Translations under genes and position numbers: made by a program
Notes under the pieces: generated by a model
What the model saw: the letters and a program-made list of their open reading frames with translations, nothing else
Databases searched by the model: none
Told to the model about the DNA's origin: nothing
Part shown: piece by piece, positions 1 through 6,237 of the stretch
How the letters are laid out: each line of letters opens with the position of its first letter
Position numbering within the stretch: position 1 is the stretch's first letter
Assembly: GCA_022561355.1 (NCBI GenBank)
Contig: JADFRJ010000062.1
Span: forward strand, 1-10,866
Reading direction: 5' to 3'
Source: Chloroflexota bacterium
GTDB lineage: Bacteria > Chloroflexota > Dehalococcoidia > DSTF01 > RBG-16-68-14
DNA: 10,866 nucleotides

Positions 1-450
1 TTTCTTGCTTGTCTGATCCTTTCCTGGCTCTCCTATCTCGCGATAAATTGTACCCAATACCCCATTGATAAAACTTCCTGAGCTTTCTCCTCCAAAATTT
101 TTAGCAAGTTCAATGGCTTCATTTATTGCAACTTTGGGTGGAACTTCATCTCTATTACCATAGAGTAATTCAAAAAGTCCCAGACGCAAAACATTGCGGT
201 CTACCATGGTGATTTGTTCTAGTGGCCATTCGGGAGCCGCTTTTGTAATAATTTGATCAATAGAACTGCGGCGCTTTAAAACTCCATGTGTGAGGGTGCG
301 GATAAAATCTTTGTTCACATCCTCCAGTCCAGGCCCAAATTCTTTAATATTCTTTTCTACAAGTTTTTCTATATCTTTCTTCATCCCAGAAAAATCCCAT
401 TCATAGAGAGTTTGCATAGCAATGGATCGTGCGAGGTGCCGAGACGCCAT
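1..450 (-). CDS. nusB: Transcription antitermination factor NusB, cut by left edge
   Basis: NusB is a small all-helical RNA-binding protein that pairs with ribosomal protein S10 (NusE) on boxA RNA and supports antitermination of rRNA transcription. The frame is open from an ATG at 450 to the window edge, giving 150 residues; the stop lies outside. The start MASRHLARSIAMQTLYEWDF matches the family's N-terminal helix. The central PEWPLEQITMVDRNVLRLG and the later VPPKVAINEAIELAK and SGSFINGVLG are the most conserved NusB blocks, so identity is firm and little should be missing at the C-terminus. The ATG lies 8 bases after the rpmF stop, with no Shine-Dalgarno sequence, so it is probably translated from the same message as rpmF. 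Composition is AT-rich like rpmF and rnhB. Confidence 0.95.
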   Translation of the reverse strand, partial: MASRHLARSIAMQTLYEWDFSGMKKDIEKLVEKNIKEFGPGLEDVNKDFIRTLTHGVLKRRSSIDQIITKAAPEWPLEQITMVDRNVLRLGLFELLYGNRDEVPPKVAINEAIELAKNFGGESSGSFINGVLGTIYREIGEPGKDQTSKK

Positions 451-458
451 ATATAGTT

Positions 459-749
459 TTAAGAGTTAGGGCGTGAGAGTTCTTCTGGAGAAAGTTTATC
501 CTTTGCTTTTGTTTCGCCTTGCTGAGATGCTATTTCCTTTTCCTTTAACTTACGGTCTTTTTTGGTAAGTTTTGCGAGAACATTGATAGCTTCTCTCCCC
601 CGATAAAATCCGCAATTTTCGCATATAGTATGCGCTAAAACCGCTTTATTGCATTTTGAGCAAATTACAGGAGAAACCTTTTTAAGATGAATGTGCATTC
701 GCCGTTGTCCTTGACGGGACTTGGAACGATGTTGTTTTGGAACTGCCAT
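459..749 (-). CDS. rpmF: 50S ribosomal protein L32
   Basis: L32 is a zinc-binding protein of the large ribosomal subunit. The start was placed at the ATG at 749 because it gives the family N-terminus MAVPKQHRSKSRQGQRR. The longer frame reaching 857 adds unrelated residues and overlaps rnhB. The protein is 96 residues. Cys30 and Cys33, then Cys43 and Cys46, form the CxxC...CxxC zinc ribbon. L32 is usually about 55 to 60 residues. Here a lysine- and glutamate-rich tail of about 35 residues follows, ending near SPEELSRPNS. I recall similar tails in Patescibacteria, which supports that origin for the left part of the window. No Shine-Dalgarno sequence is seen. rnhB ends 43 bases upstream and nusB starts 8 bases downstream. 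Confidence 0.95.
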   Translation of the reverse strand: MAVPKQHRSKSRQGQRRMHIHLKKVSPVICSKCNKAVLAHTICENCGFYRGREAINVLAKLTKKDRKLKEKEIASQQGETKAKDKLSPEELSRPNS

Positions 750-792
750 ATAGGAAGAGTTTAGCAAGGAATAGGTATATTTGCAAGTCTTA

Positions 793-1407
793 TTAGCTTG
801 ACGCAGTAAAGGAATTAATTGGCGAAAAGCTTTTTCGGTGCACCAAACACACTCCATATCTTTTGAGCATTTCTATATGGAGCTTTGTACCATATCCCTT
901 ATGCAGATTAAAACCGTAGCGGGGATATTTTTTATGATAATGTATCATTAAGCGGTCTCTTGTAACTTTAGCTATAATGGAAGCCATGGTACAAAGTTGT
1001 ATTGTCTCGTCTCCTCGCACTATGGCTTTTTGAGGAATTGCGGTTTTAATTTTCATGGTCCCATCAATATATAAAAATCCGGGTAATACCTTTTTGGAAA
1101 GATTATGTACGGCTCGCTCCATAGCAAGCTTGGTTGCTTGATAAATATTTATCCTGTCAATGGTTCTTTCTGCAACCCTGCCAATCCCCCACTGAATATT
1201 GGGGTGCTTTAAAAAAAGCCGATAGTATTTTTCACGCTGTTTTTGGGAAAGTTTTTTTGAATCTTTAAATTTACCTGTTTTGCCTAAACCCGGTTTAAGA
1301 ATTCTTAAACCGGGTTTAGGCAGAATAACAATAGCGCAAGCTACAACAGGGCCTGCTAAAGGCCCTCTTCCTACTTCGTCTATTCCGGCAGCCAGTCTCT
1401 TTTTCAT
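793..1407 (-). CDS. rnhB: Ribonuclease HII with an in-frame palindrome insertion
   Basis: RNase HII cuts the RNA strand of RNA-DNA hybrids and starts removal of ribonucleotides misincorporated into DNA. The 204-residue protein shows GIDEVGRGPLAGPVV near the N-terminus (catalytic Asp10, Glu11), KDSKKLS at 48-54, YIDG with Asp115, RGDE at 131-134, MASIIAKVTRDR with Asp151 completing the D-E-D-D set, and YGFNLHKGYGT. All catalytic residues are present, so it should be active. Residues 30-42 (PKPGLRILKPGLG) are encoded by a perfect 42-bp palindrome, in the loop between the first strand pair and KDSKKLS. Other RNases HII have a shorter link there, as I recall. The start ATG at 1407 is only 6 bases from an extended -10 element, so the transcript may be leaderless. 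It heads the rnhB-rpmF-nusB cluster. Confidence 0.95.
   Translation of the reverse strand: MKKRLAAGIDEVGRGPLAGPVVACAIVILPKPGLRILKPGLGKTGKFKDSKKLSQKQREKYYRLFLKHPNIQWGIGRVAERTIDRINIYQATKLAMERAVHNLSKKVLPGFLYIDGTMKIKTAIPQKAIVRGDETIQLCTMASIIAKVTRDRLMIHYHKKYPRYGFNLHKGYGTKLHIEMLKRYGVCLVHRKSFSPINSFTASS
1281..1322. repeat. Perfect 42-bp palindrome inside rnhB
   Basis: Two 21-base arms (1281-1301 and 1302-1322) are exact reverse complements with no spacer; the centre is GAATTC. The left arm begins TGCCTAAACCCGG. It lies in the coding frame of rnhB, with no stop. Because it is a perfect palindrome placed symmetrically to the frame, both strands read the same peptide, PKPGLRILKPGLG. The element resembles in its behaviour the palindromic elements that insert in frame in Rickettsia genes, but no relationship by sequence is claimed. 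No second copy is seen in this window. Confidence 0.9.
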
Positions 1408-1413
1408 GTATGT

Positions 1414-1422
1414 AGTATACCA
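1414..1422 (-). promoter_or_regulatory. Extended -10 promoter for rnhB
   Basis: On the minus strand the sequence TGGTATACT fits an extended -10 element (TGn followed by TATACT, one mismatch to TATAAT). No good -35 lies 16 to 18 bases upstream, as is common for extended -10 promoters. The hexamer ends 6 bases before the rnhB ATG, so transcription would begin at or next to the start codon, implying a leaderless or nearly leaderless message for the rnhB-rpmF-nusB cluster. No Shine-Dalgarno sequence is present, which agrees. Confidence 0.5.
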
Positions 1423-1445
1423 GAATATATCAAGAGAAATAAAAG

Positions 1446-1483
1446 AGGCCGCCCAAAAAGATTTGAGCGGCCTTTGTTTTTTT
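1446..1483. terminator. Probable bidirectional intrinsic terminator
   Basis: The arm AGGCCGCCCAAA (1446-1457) pairs with TTTGAGCGGCCT (1462-1473): a 12-bp stem with one C-A mismatch and an AAGA loop. On the plus strand it is followed by TTGTTTTTTT. On the minus strand it is followed by CTTTTATTTC, also U-rich in RNA. It lies between the end of the membrane desaturase (stop at 1512-1514) and the rnhB promoter, so it can end leftward desaturase transcription before the rnhB cluster. The stronger T-run faces right, although no rightward gene is seen to its left in the window. Confidence 0.8.
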
Positions 1484-1511
1484 ATGCATGTACTTGAGAC
1501 AGCAGACGCAT

Positions 1512-2642
1512 TTATGAAGCTACGGGTTTTTTGCGCAGCACGCTACTAATTTGGTGGAGAAAGGCGAAAATCAAATAATAGGATTTCCATACACTTTCTT
1601 CACAATACGTGATGCCATGAGCCTTACAGAAGTTTCTGCATATCTCATTTGCCCTTTTGAGGTTGCACCGAGGTATAAGAGAGTCGATGTGATGCGGGAT
1701 TTGGAGATTAAGCCCTCCCATGATGAAATCAATTAGCCATCCACCTGTGACGTTTCTTGTAGGCAGAACTTGGCGTAAAAGAGAGTCCCATTGCTCTGTG
1801 CCGTCTGTCATTGGCATACCCTTGTGGTTTGGTGCGAACACAGATCCCATGTAGAGACCCTGCAACGACTGGTGGACGACGATGAAGAGCACCGCATGCC
1901 ACCACGTCAACGCGGAGAACAACAATCCGAAGTAGACGGCGAAGTGGACGACCATTAGAGACGCTTCCCACCTCTTGCCACGCACTTCCCGCGCGACCAA
2001 GAACTGAATGCTCGCCAGTCGCGTTCCCACGTTTTCCAGGAGGAGGATCGGGAAGAAGTAGAAGCCCTGATAGCCGATGATACGGCGTAGGAATCCTTCC
2101 TTGTTGCGCGCCTGTTCCTCGGAGAAGGCGAAGATCGGCAATAGCGTGTGTGGGTCGCGCTCTAGGTCATTGGGGTCAACGTGGTGCTCGTTGTGCGTAT
2201 CGACCCACCATGTGCGGCTGATGCCGAGCAGAAAATTGATCCCCAGCCCGAAGGTGTCGTTACGCTGCGCGGTGCGGAAGATCTGCCGGTGGCCCGCATC
2301 GTGCCCAAGATAGCCCAGTTGTGTGAGCGCGAACGCCAGGAACACGGCGTTGAGTAGCTGCAACCAGAGGATGTCGATGACGAACAGGATCGCAATACTC
2401 GTGCCGAGGAGGGCGAGGCGGATGGCCGCATTCAAGAAGTAGTAACCCGGCTGCTTCTCAAGCAGTCCCGCGGCTACGATGCGACGTTTTAGCTCTGCAT
2501 AGTCCTGTTGTTTCAAGACGGCGGGGTTTGTCGCTGGGTCGACGAACGGCTCTACCTGGCTGGAGTCGCCGCGCGAGCCGTACGGGCCCGCGCCCTTTGG
2601 CGCGCTCGTTTTCAGGTTGGTGGCTGCGTCTTTAGTGACCAT
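1512..2642 (-). CDS. Membrane fatty-acid desaturase, mosaic in composition
   Basis: This belongs to the membrane di-iron fatty-acid desaturase family, which inserts a double bond in an acyl chain using oxygen and electrons from a partner. In 376 residues, the three histidine boxes are HDAGH (114-118), HNEHH (150-154) and QIPHH (314-318); His273 in PNHKG is a further likely ligand. Hydrophobic stretches near 73-112, 190-210 and 228-258 fit membrane spans. The third box reads QIPHHIDSLIPR, where the family usually has QIEHHLFP.MPR. Codons 1 to about 260 are GC-rich. From about residue 261 on (bases 1512 to ~1860) codons become AT-ending with AGA and AGG arginines, like the left-hand genes, yet the frame and family match continue without a break. 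The gene may be an assembly join or a recombinant. The ATG at 2642 has only a weak AGG upstream. Substrate and double-bond position are not known. Confidence 0.88.
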   Translation of the reverse strand: MVTKDAATNLKTSAPKGAGPYGSRGDSSQVEPFVDPATNPAVLKQQDYAELKRRIVAAGLLEKQPGYYFLNAAIRLALLGTSIAILFVIDILWLQLLNAVFLAFALTQLGYLGHDAGHRQIFRTAQRNDTFGLGINFLLGISRTWWVDTHNEHHVDPNDLERDPHTLLPIFAFSEEQARNKEGFLRRIIGYQGFYFFPILLLENVGTRLASIQFLVAREVRGKRWEASLMVVHFAVYFGLLFSALTWWHAVLFIVVHQSLQGLYMGSVFAPNHKGMPMTDGTEQWDSLLRQVLPTRNVTGGWLIDFIMGGLNLQIPHHIDSLIPRCNLKRANEICRNFCKAHGITYCEESVWKSYYLIFAFLHQISSVLRKKPVAS

Positions 2643-2924
2643 CTAACGCCTAGTATTGCATGATGTCCAAACAGCTATGCACTAATGGCATGCTACCAAG
2701 CTGCTCCATACGAGCAACTGGACGTTGACATGGTGCGCGGAGCCAGGCCGGCCGCACAAGGGTCACGGTTACAGTAAGGGAGCAGGGCTCCAGAATTGGC
2801 AGCTCTATACGTTCGATGTCGGATGCTAGGGGCGCTAAGGGCAACCCACACTGGCGCCTTCCCGCCCGAATTCGCGACCCTTTGCTTGGAACGCTCCGCA
2901 GGGAGCTGGCCGACCGCCGACGGA

Positions 2925-4106
2925 TCAAGACGCCGATGAGTTCGCAGTGTCGAACGTCAGCGGAAGTTGCTTCAGCCCACGTAAGAAAATCGAATCGAGC
3001 CGGTCCACGTTGGCGCTCTTCCTAGCAAGCCGTGGGCACCTGTTTAGTAGCTCCTCGAGTGCGACCTTGGCCTCCAGTCGGGCGAGGGGCGCGCCAAGGC
3101 AGAAGTGGATGCCGTAGCCGAACGCCAGGTGGCCTTGCGTGTTCCGCGTTACGTCAAAGCGATCGGGATCGGGGAACTTACGCTCGTCTCGGTTGGCCGA
3201 CGCGTAAAGCGGCAGGACGGCTGTTCCTTGCTTGATGGTCGTTCCGGCCAACTCCACATCGTGAGCGGCGACGCGGAAGAGGAACTGCACCGGCGAATCG
3301 TATCGAAGCGCCTCCTCGACTGTATTGGGGATGAGAGAGCGGTCGTCCATCACCCGTTGGAGTTGTTCAGGGTGCTCTAGCAGCGCGAGAACCATGTTCC
3401 CGATCAGGTTTGTCGTCGTCTCGTTACCCGCAATGAGGAGCAGCTGAGTGAAGGCAAGCACTTCGTCGGCGGTCAGCGCGTGCTCTTCGTCCTCCGCACG
3501 CACCAGCGCGCTGATGAGGTCCTCTCGGGGCTCCCGCCTGCGCTCTTCGATGGCCCGCCGAAAGTAGTCTGAAAACTCCTGCCGATCCTTCGAGACGCGA
3601 GAGCGCTCGTCGTCGCTCGCCGTCCGCGACCCCGGCGAGCCGCTGACGGTGCTGTGCGACCAGCGCTTGAAATCGTCTCTCAGCGCAGGATCGACGCCAA
3701 GGATTTCGGCGATGATCGTGACCGGCAACGGGTTGGCGAGTTCCGATACGAGCTCAATCTCGCCGGGTGAGCCGGCGCGATCGAGTAGCTCTGCTGCCAC
3801 CTCCCGGATCCGTGGTTCCAGCGCTGCCACCATTGCCGGGGTGAAGGCTCGATTGACGAGGCTCCGCAACCTCGTGTGGCCGGGCGGGTCGCTACCGATC
3901 AACATCTCGCCTGAGCCAGCCAGGCTTCCCATCGCTGCGGAGGAGAAGTGCTCATGATTCCGCAGGACGAAAGCGACGTCCTCGTAACGGCTCACCGCGA
4001 CGGCGCCTTGCTCGCCGAGCGGATAGACCGGATGGTTCCGCCGCAGCTCGGCGTAGTAGGGGTACGGGTCTTCACGGACTTCTGGGAGGAGCGGATTATA
4101 CTGCAC
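2925..4106 (-). CDS. Cytochrome P450, bacterial soluble type
   Basis: This is a soluble haem-thiolate monooxygenase. The 393-residue length is normal for bacterial class I P450s. Visible motifs are DPPGHTRLR at 73-81, the I-helix oxygen-activation motif AGNET (226-230), the ExxR pair Glu265/Arg268, and the haem loop FGYGIHFCLG (329-338) with the axial ligand Cys336. There is no membrane anchor. It resembles the CYP107-like broad group, whose members hydroxylate or epoxidise polyketides, terpenes, fatty acids or sterols; the substrate cannot be read from sequence. The start is GTG at 4106, with AAGG 9 bases upstream; an in-frame TGA five codons above Cys-Leu-Lys-Val-Thr-Ser excludes a much longer start. 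The membrane desaturase starts 282 bases downstream on the same strand. No ferredoxin or ferredoxin reductase gene is in the window. Confidence 0.95.
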   Translation of the reverse strand: MQYNPLLPEVREDPYPYYAELRRNHPVYPLGEQGAVAVSRYEDVAFVLRNHEHFSSAAMGSLAGSGEMLIGSDPPGHTRLRSLVNRAFTPAMVAALEPRIREVAAELLDRAGSPGEIELVSELANPLPVTIIAEILGVDPALRDDFKRWSHSTVSGSPGSRTASDDERSRVSKDRQEFSDYFRRAIEERRREPREDLISALVRAEDEEHALTADEVLAFTQLLLIAGNETTTNLIGNMVLALLEHPEQLQRVMDDRSLIPNTVEEALRYDSPVQFLFRVAAHDVELAGTTIKQGTAVLPLYASANRDERKFPDPDRFDVTRNTQGHLAFGYGIHFCLGAPLARLEAKVALEELLNRCPRLARKSANVDRLDSIFLRGLKQLPLTFDTANSSAS

Positions 4107-4150
4107 AGACGTTACCTTCAGGCATCAGCACCATGGCGAAACGAAGCTGC

Positions 4151-4165
4151 CAGATAGCCTATCTG
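4151..4165. promoter_or_regulatory. Operator-like palindrome upstream of P450
   Basis: CAGATAG-C-CTATCTG is a perfect 7-bp inverted repeat around one base, 44 bases upstream of the P450 GTG start. Size and symmetry fit a dimeric repressor site of TetR or similar type, and P450 genes are often under such control. No regulator gene is in the window and no good promoter overlaps it, so the role is a guess. Confidence 0.35.
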
Positions 4166-4346
4166 ATTGGCCGTCTCTTGACATACCAGGCAACGCCTCC
4201 GAAGGCAAGCCTGCCGTCCACGAAAGTTGTTGTGACACTGGCCAAGTCGCGTGGATCGCCCTCCGACGAGGCTGGTGTGTCGAGCGCTAGCCTAGGTGGT
4301 TGACCTGCAGCCGGAGCTAGGGCCCGGCGCGCCATCCGGCAGATGC

Positions 4347-4448
4347 TCAGTCTGCCATGGTGAACCGCCCGTCGGTCATCATCAGCGTGCGGTTCGCCCG
4401 CTCGGTGACGCGCGGATCAAAGAACTTTCCGTAGCTAGGAGGCTGCGG
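4347..4448 (-). pseudogene. Possible C-terminal gene remnant after the helicase
   Basis: Immediately after the helicase stop TGA (4449-4451), and in the same frame, 33 sense codons run to a TGA at 4347-4349. The translation includes YGKFFDPRVTERANRTLMM and ends TDGRFTMAD. Its composition is balanced and protein-like, unlike the arginine-rich helicase tail just before it. It has no start codon of its own with a ribosome site. It could be the 3' end of a decayed gene, a readthrough extension of the helicase, or chance. I do not recognise the family. Confidence 0.2.
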
Positions 4449-5732
4449 TCACGCGCGTAGGCGAGGCCTGGCTCGGCGTGGGCTCTGCCGTGATGGCGCT
4501 CGCGTACTGCCTGCGTGCTGAGTCTGACGCGGCCGTTGTGCCGAACGCCGGCCGGACCTCCGGCGCGTTCGCTTGGCGCCGTTCTTAGCGCCGTTCGATG
4601 GAGCTGGCGTGGCGATTGGCTCACCGTCCAGCGTCATGCGAGGCAGCTTGCGGCCCAGACCGCGCTCGATCTTGTTCCACTTCGTCAAGTCGGCCGGGCC
4701 GAGCAGCGTGATGGCGCGGCCCGCGCGGCCCATGCGGCCTGTGCGGCCCACGCGATGGGTGAACAGATCGTGTGTCTCCGGCAGGTCATAGTTGATGACA
4801 CGTTCGATGTGGAGCACGTCTAGGCCGCGCGCGGCGACGTTCGTCGCCAGCAGCACCGGGATCTTTCCGCTGCGAAAGTCTCGCAGCACACGGTCGCGTT
4901 GTGGCTGGCTCAGGTTGCCGTGGAGCACGCCCAGGCGATAGCCTGACCGCTCCAGCCGCTGGCCCATCCGGCGCACCCCATGCTTCGTGCGCCCGAAGAT
5001 CAGCGTCCCGCCCGTCGTCGACTCGTCGAGAAGGCGGCGGAGCACATCGTACTTGTCTTCGCTCCGGACCTCATAGACCACGTGGTCGATGTCCGGTACC
5101 AAGGCCTCGTCCACGCCCAGCTCAATCACGACAGGATCATGAAGATACTTGGCAGAGACATCATGCACCCATTCTGGGGTCGTTGCTGAGAAGAGCGCCG
5201 TCTGGCGTTCGTCCGGCGTTGCCCCAAGAATGCGCTCGACGTCTCGCGCGAAGCCGCGGTCGAGCATCTCATCCGCCTCGTCGAGCACCAGATAGCGCAC
5301 GCGGTCCAAGCGCAACGCGCCTCGCTGGAGCAGGTCGACGAGCCGCCCCGGCGTGCCTACAACAATCTGCACGCCCTTCCTGAGGGCCGTTATCTGCGGG
5401 CCGATCGCTCGCCCTCCGTAGACGATGGCTAAGCGTCCGCCTGTCCCGGTAAGGAGCTGTGAAAGCACGGCGCCCACTTGTTGCGCAAGTTCTCGCGTGG
5501 GCACTACGACGAGCGCGCTCGGTGTCCGCTGCCCGGGTTTCGTGCACTGCACGAGTGGCAGGCCGAAGGCGAGCGTCTTGCCTGAGCCCGTAGCCGCCTG
5601 GCCAATGACGTCGCGGCGCTCAAGCAGCGGAGGGATCGACGCCGACTGGATGGGCGTCGGCGTGTCTATTTGCATTGCATCGAGCGCCTTCAGAAGCGAG
5701 GCGCTCAGTTTAAAGTCGCGAAATGTTGTCAA
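4449..5732 (-). CDS. DEAD-box ATP-dependent RNA helicase
   Basis: This is a superfamily 2 RNA helicase that unwinds short RNA duplexes in ribosome assembly, mRNA decay or cold response. It has 427 residues. It shows the Q motif with Gln29, Walker A AATGSGKT (46-53), PTRELA (78-83), TPGR (127-130), DEAD (151-154), SAT (182-184), the ARGLD region (301-305) and HRVGRTGR (326-333). Both RecA-like domains are therefore complete. After about residue 375 the tail is low-complexity and very basic (many Arg, Ser, Pro), a usual RNA-binding extension. The start is TTG at 5732, chosen because it gives the family N-terminus TTFRDFKLS and has GAAAGG 7 bases upstream. The small repeat protein ends 58 bases upstream on the same strand. 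The family members CsdA/DeaD, RhlE and CshA cannot be told apart here. Confidence 0.96.
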   Translation of the reverse strand: MTTFRDFKLSASLLKALDAMQIDTPTPIQSASIPPLLERRDVIGQAATGSGKTLAFGLPLVQCTKPGQRTPSALVVVPTRELAQQVGAVLSQLLTGTGGRLAIVYGGRAIGPQITALRKGVQIVVGTPGRLVDLLQRGALRLDRVRYLVLDEADEMLDRGFARDVERILGATPDERQTALFSATTPEWVHDVSAKYLHDPVVIELGVDEALVPDIDHVVYEVRSEDKYDVLRRLLDESTTGGTLIFGRTKHGVRRMGQRLERSGYRLGVLHGNLSQPQRDRVLRDFRSGKIPVLLATNVAARGLDVLHIERVINYDLPETHDLFTHRVGRTGRMGRAGRAITLLGPADLTKWNKIERGLGRKLPRMTLDGEPIATPAPSNGAKNGAKRTRRRSGRRSAQRPRQTQHAGSTRAPSRQSPRRARPRLRA

Positions 5733-5739
5733 CAGAATA

Positions 5740-5745
5740 CCTTTC
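5740..5745 (-). promoter_or_regulatory. Ribosome binding site fixing the TTG start of the helicase
   Basis: GAAAGG on the minus strand lies 7 bases before the TTG at 5732. No ATG or GTG gives a better start in this frame, so this site supports TTG initiation. Confidence 0.5.
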
Positions 5746-5790
5746 GTGTGAGATGCTGATGAGACTGCGGGTAGCGAAGTGTCCCGTGAG

Positions 5791-6165
5791 CTATTTCTTG
5801 GAATGGGCTACCCAATTACGTCCACCTCCCTCTGTGTGGAGGCGTTGATAGATCATGGTGCGAACACCATCAGAGTTGGTGAGAAGCTCTCCGTCATGGC
5901 CATACAGGCGGTACCGGATGTTCTCATCGGCGTTCTTTGGAACAGATAGCAACTCTTCGCCACCGCTGGAGCGAACACTGATCCCGTCTGGGTAGTGCTC
6001 CAAGTCTTCGCGCTCGGCGACAAGGGAGCCTCCGGAATCGTACAAACGGTACGCTACCAAGTGGATGCCATCAGCATCGGATGCAATTTGCAAGAGGCTC
6101 TCCGCTGATCCGGCGTCAAGGAACGTGATCGATGTACCCGGCTGTCGATCACCGAACTTCACCAC
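5791..6165 (-). CDS. Small protein of two similar halves, function unknown
   Basis: I do not recognise the family. The protein is 124 residues from a GTG at 6165 (two GTG codons in tandem, with a G-rich stretch just upstream); an in-frame TAG at 6214-6216 limits any longer version. It has no signal peptide, membrane span or cysteine. It consists of two related modules of about 45 residues, roughly 12-57 and 61-103. Each runs from a Ser/Gly-rich turn followed by LL (ESLLQIASDADG, then EELLSVPKNADEN) to a YRLY turn and strand (YRLYDSGGSLV at 39-49, YRLYGHDGELL at 85-95). The alternation of hydrophobic and polar residues suggests beta-strands, possibly a small beta-repeat fold. It lies between the acyl-ACP desaturase (72 bases upstream) and the helicase (58 bases downstream), all on one strand, so cotranscription is likely. 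Confidence 0.7.
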   Translation of the reverse strand: MVKFGDRQPGTSITFLDAGSAESLLQIASDADGIHLVAYRLYDSGGSLVAEREDLEHYPDGISVRSSGGEELLSVPKNADENIRYRLYGHDGELLTNSDGVRTMIYQRLHTEGGGRNWVAHSKK

Positions 6166-6237
6166 GGCCCCCGCGTTGTCCGGAAACGAAGAGGCCTCAG
6201 CTGCCGATTCGATCTAGGGCCAGATCCCGTTGTGTCG

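Larger units (their letters stand above)
4107..4448. other. 342-bp intergenic stretch upstream of P450
   Basis: Between the helicase stop and the P450 start there is no convincing complete gene. It holds the palindrome at 4151-4165, and next to the helicase a short open stretch (4347-4448) that may be a gene remnant. A plus-strand TTGACA at 4178 has no matching -10. No clear intrinsic terminator for the helicase is seen. Confidence 0.6.

Noticed and set aside
1280..1549. Plus-strand frame of 89 codons opposite rnhB
   Set aside because: Its first part merely mirrors the palindrome and the rest runs through promoter and terminator; no ribosome site or family match.
2650..2928. Minus-strand frame of 92 codons between P450 and desaturase
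   Set aside because: No domain-like pattern and it overlaps the end of the P450. The 282-bp gap shows no promoter I can defend.
4106..4134. Nine-codon leader peptide (ATG CCT ... TAA) overlapping the P450 start
   Set aside because: Too short, no ribosome site and no attenuator-like hairpin after it.
4178..4183. Perfect TTGACA on the plus strand
   Set aside because: No -10 hexamer 16 to 18 bases downstream and no plus-strand gene follows.
4901..5383. Plus-strand frame of 160 codons opposite the helicase
   Set aside because: Arg/Pro/Ala-rich shadow typical of GC-rich DNA; the helicase motifs lie on the other strand.
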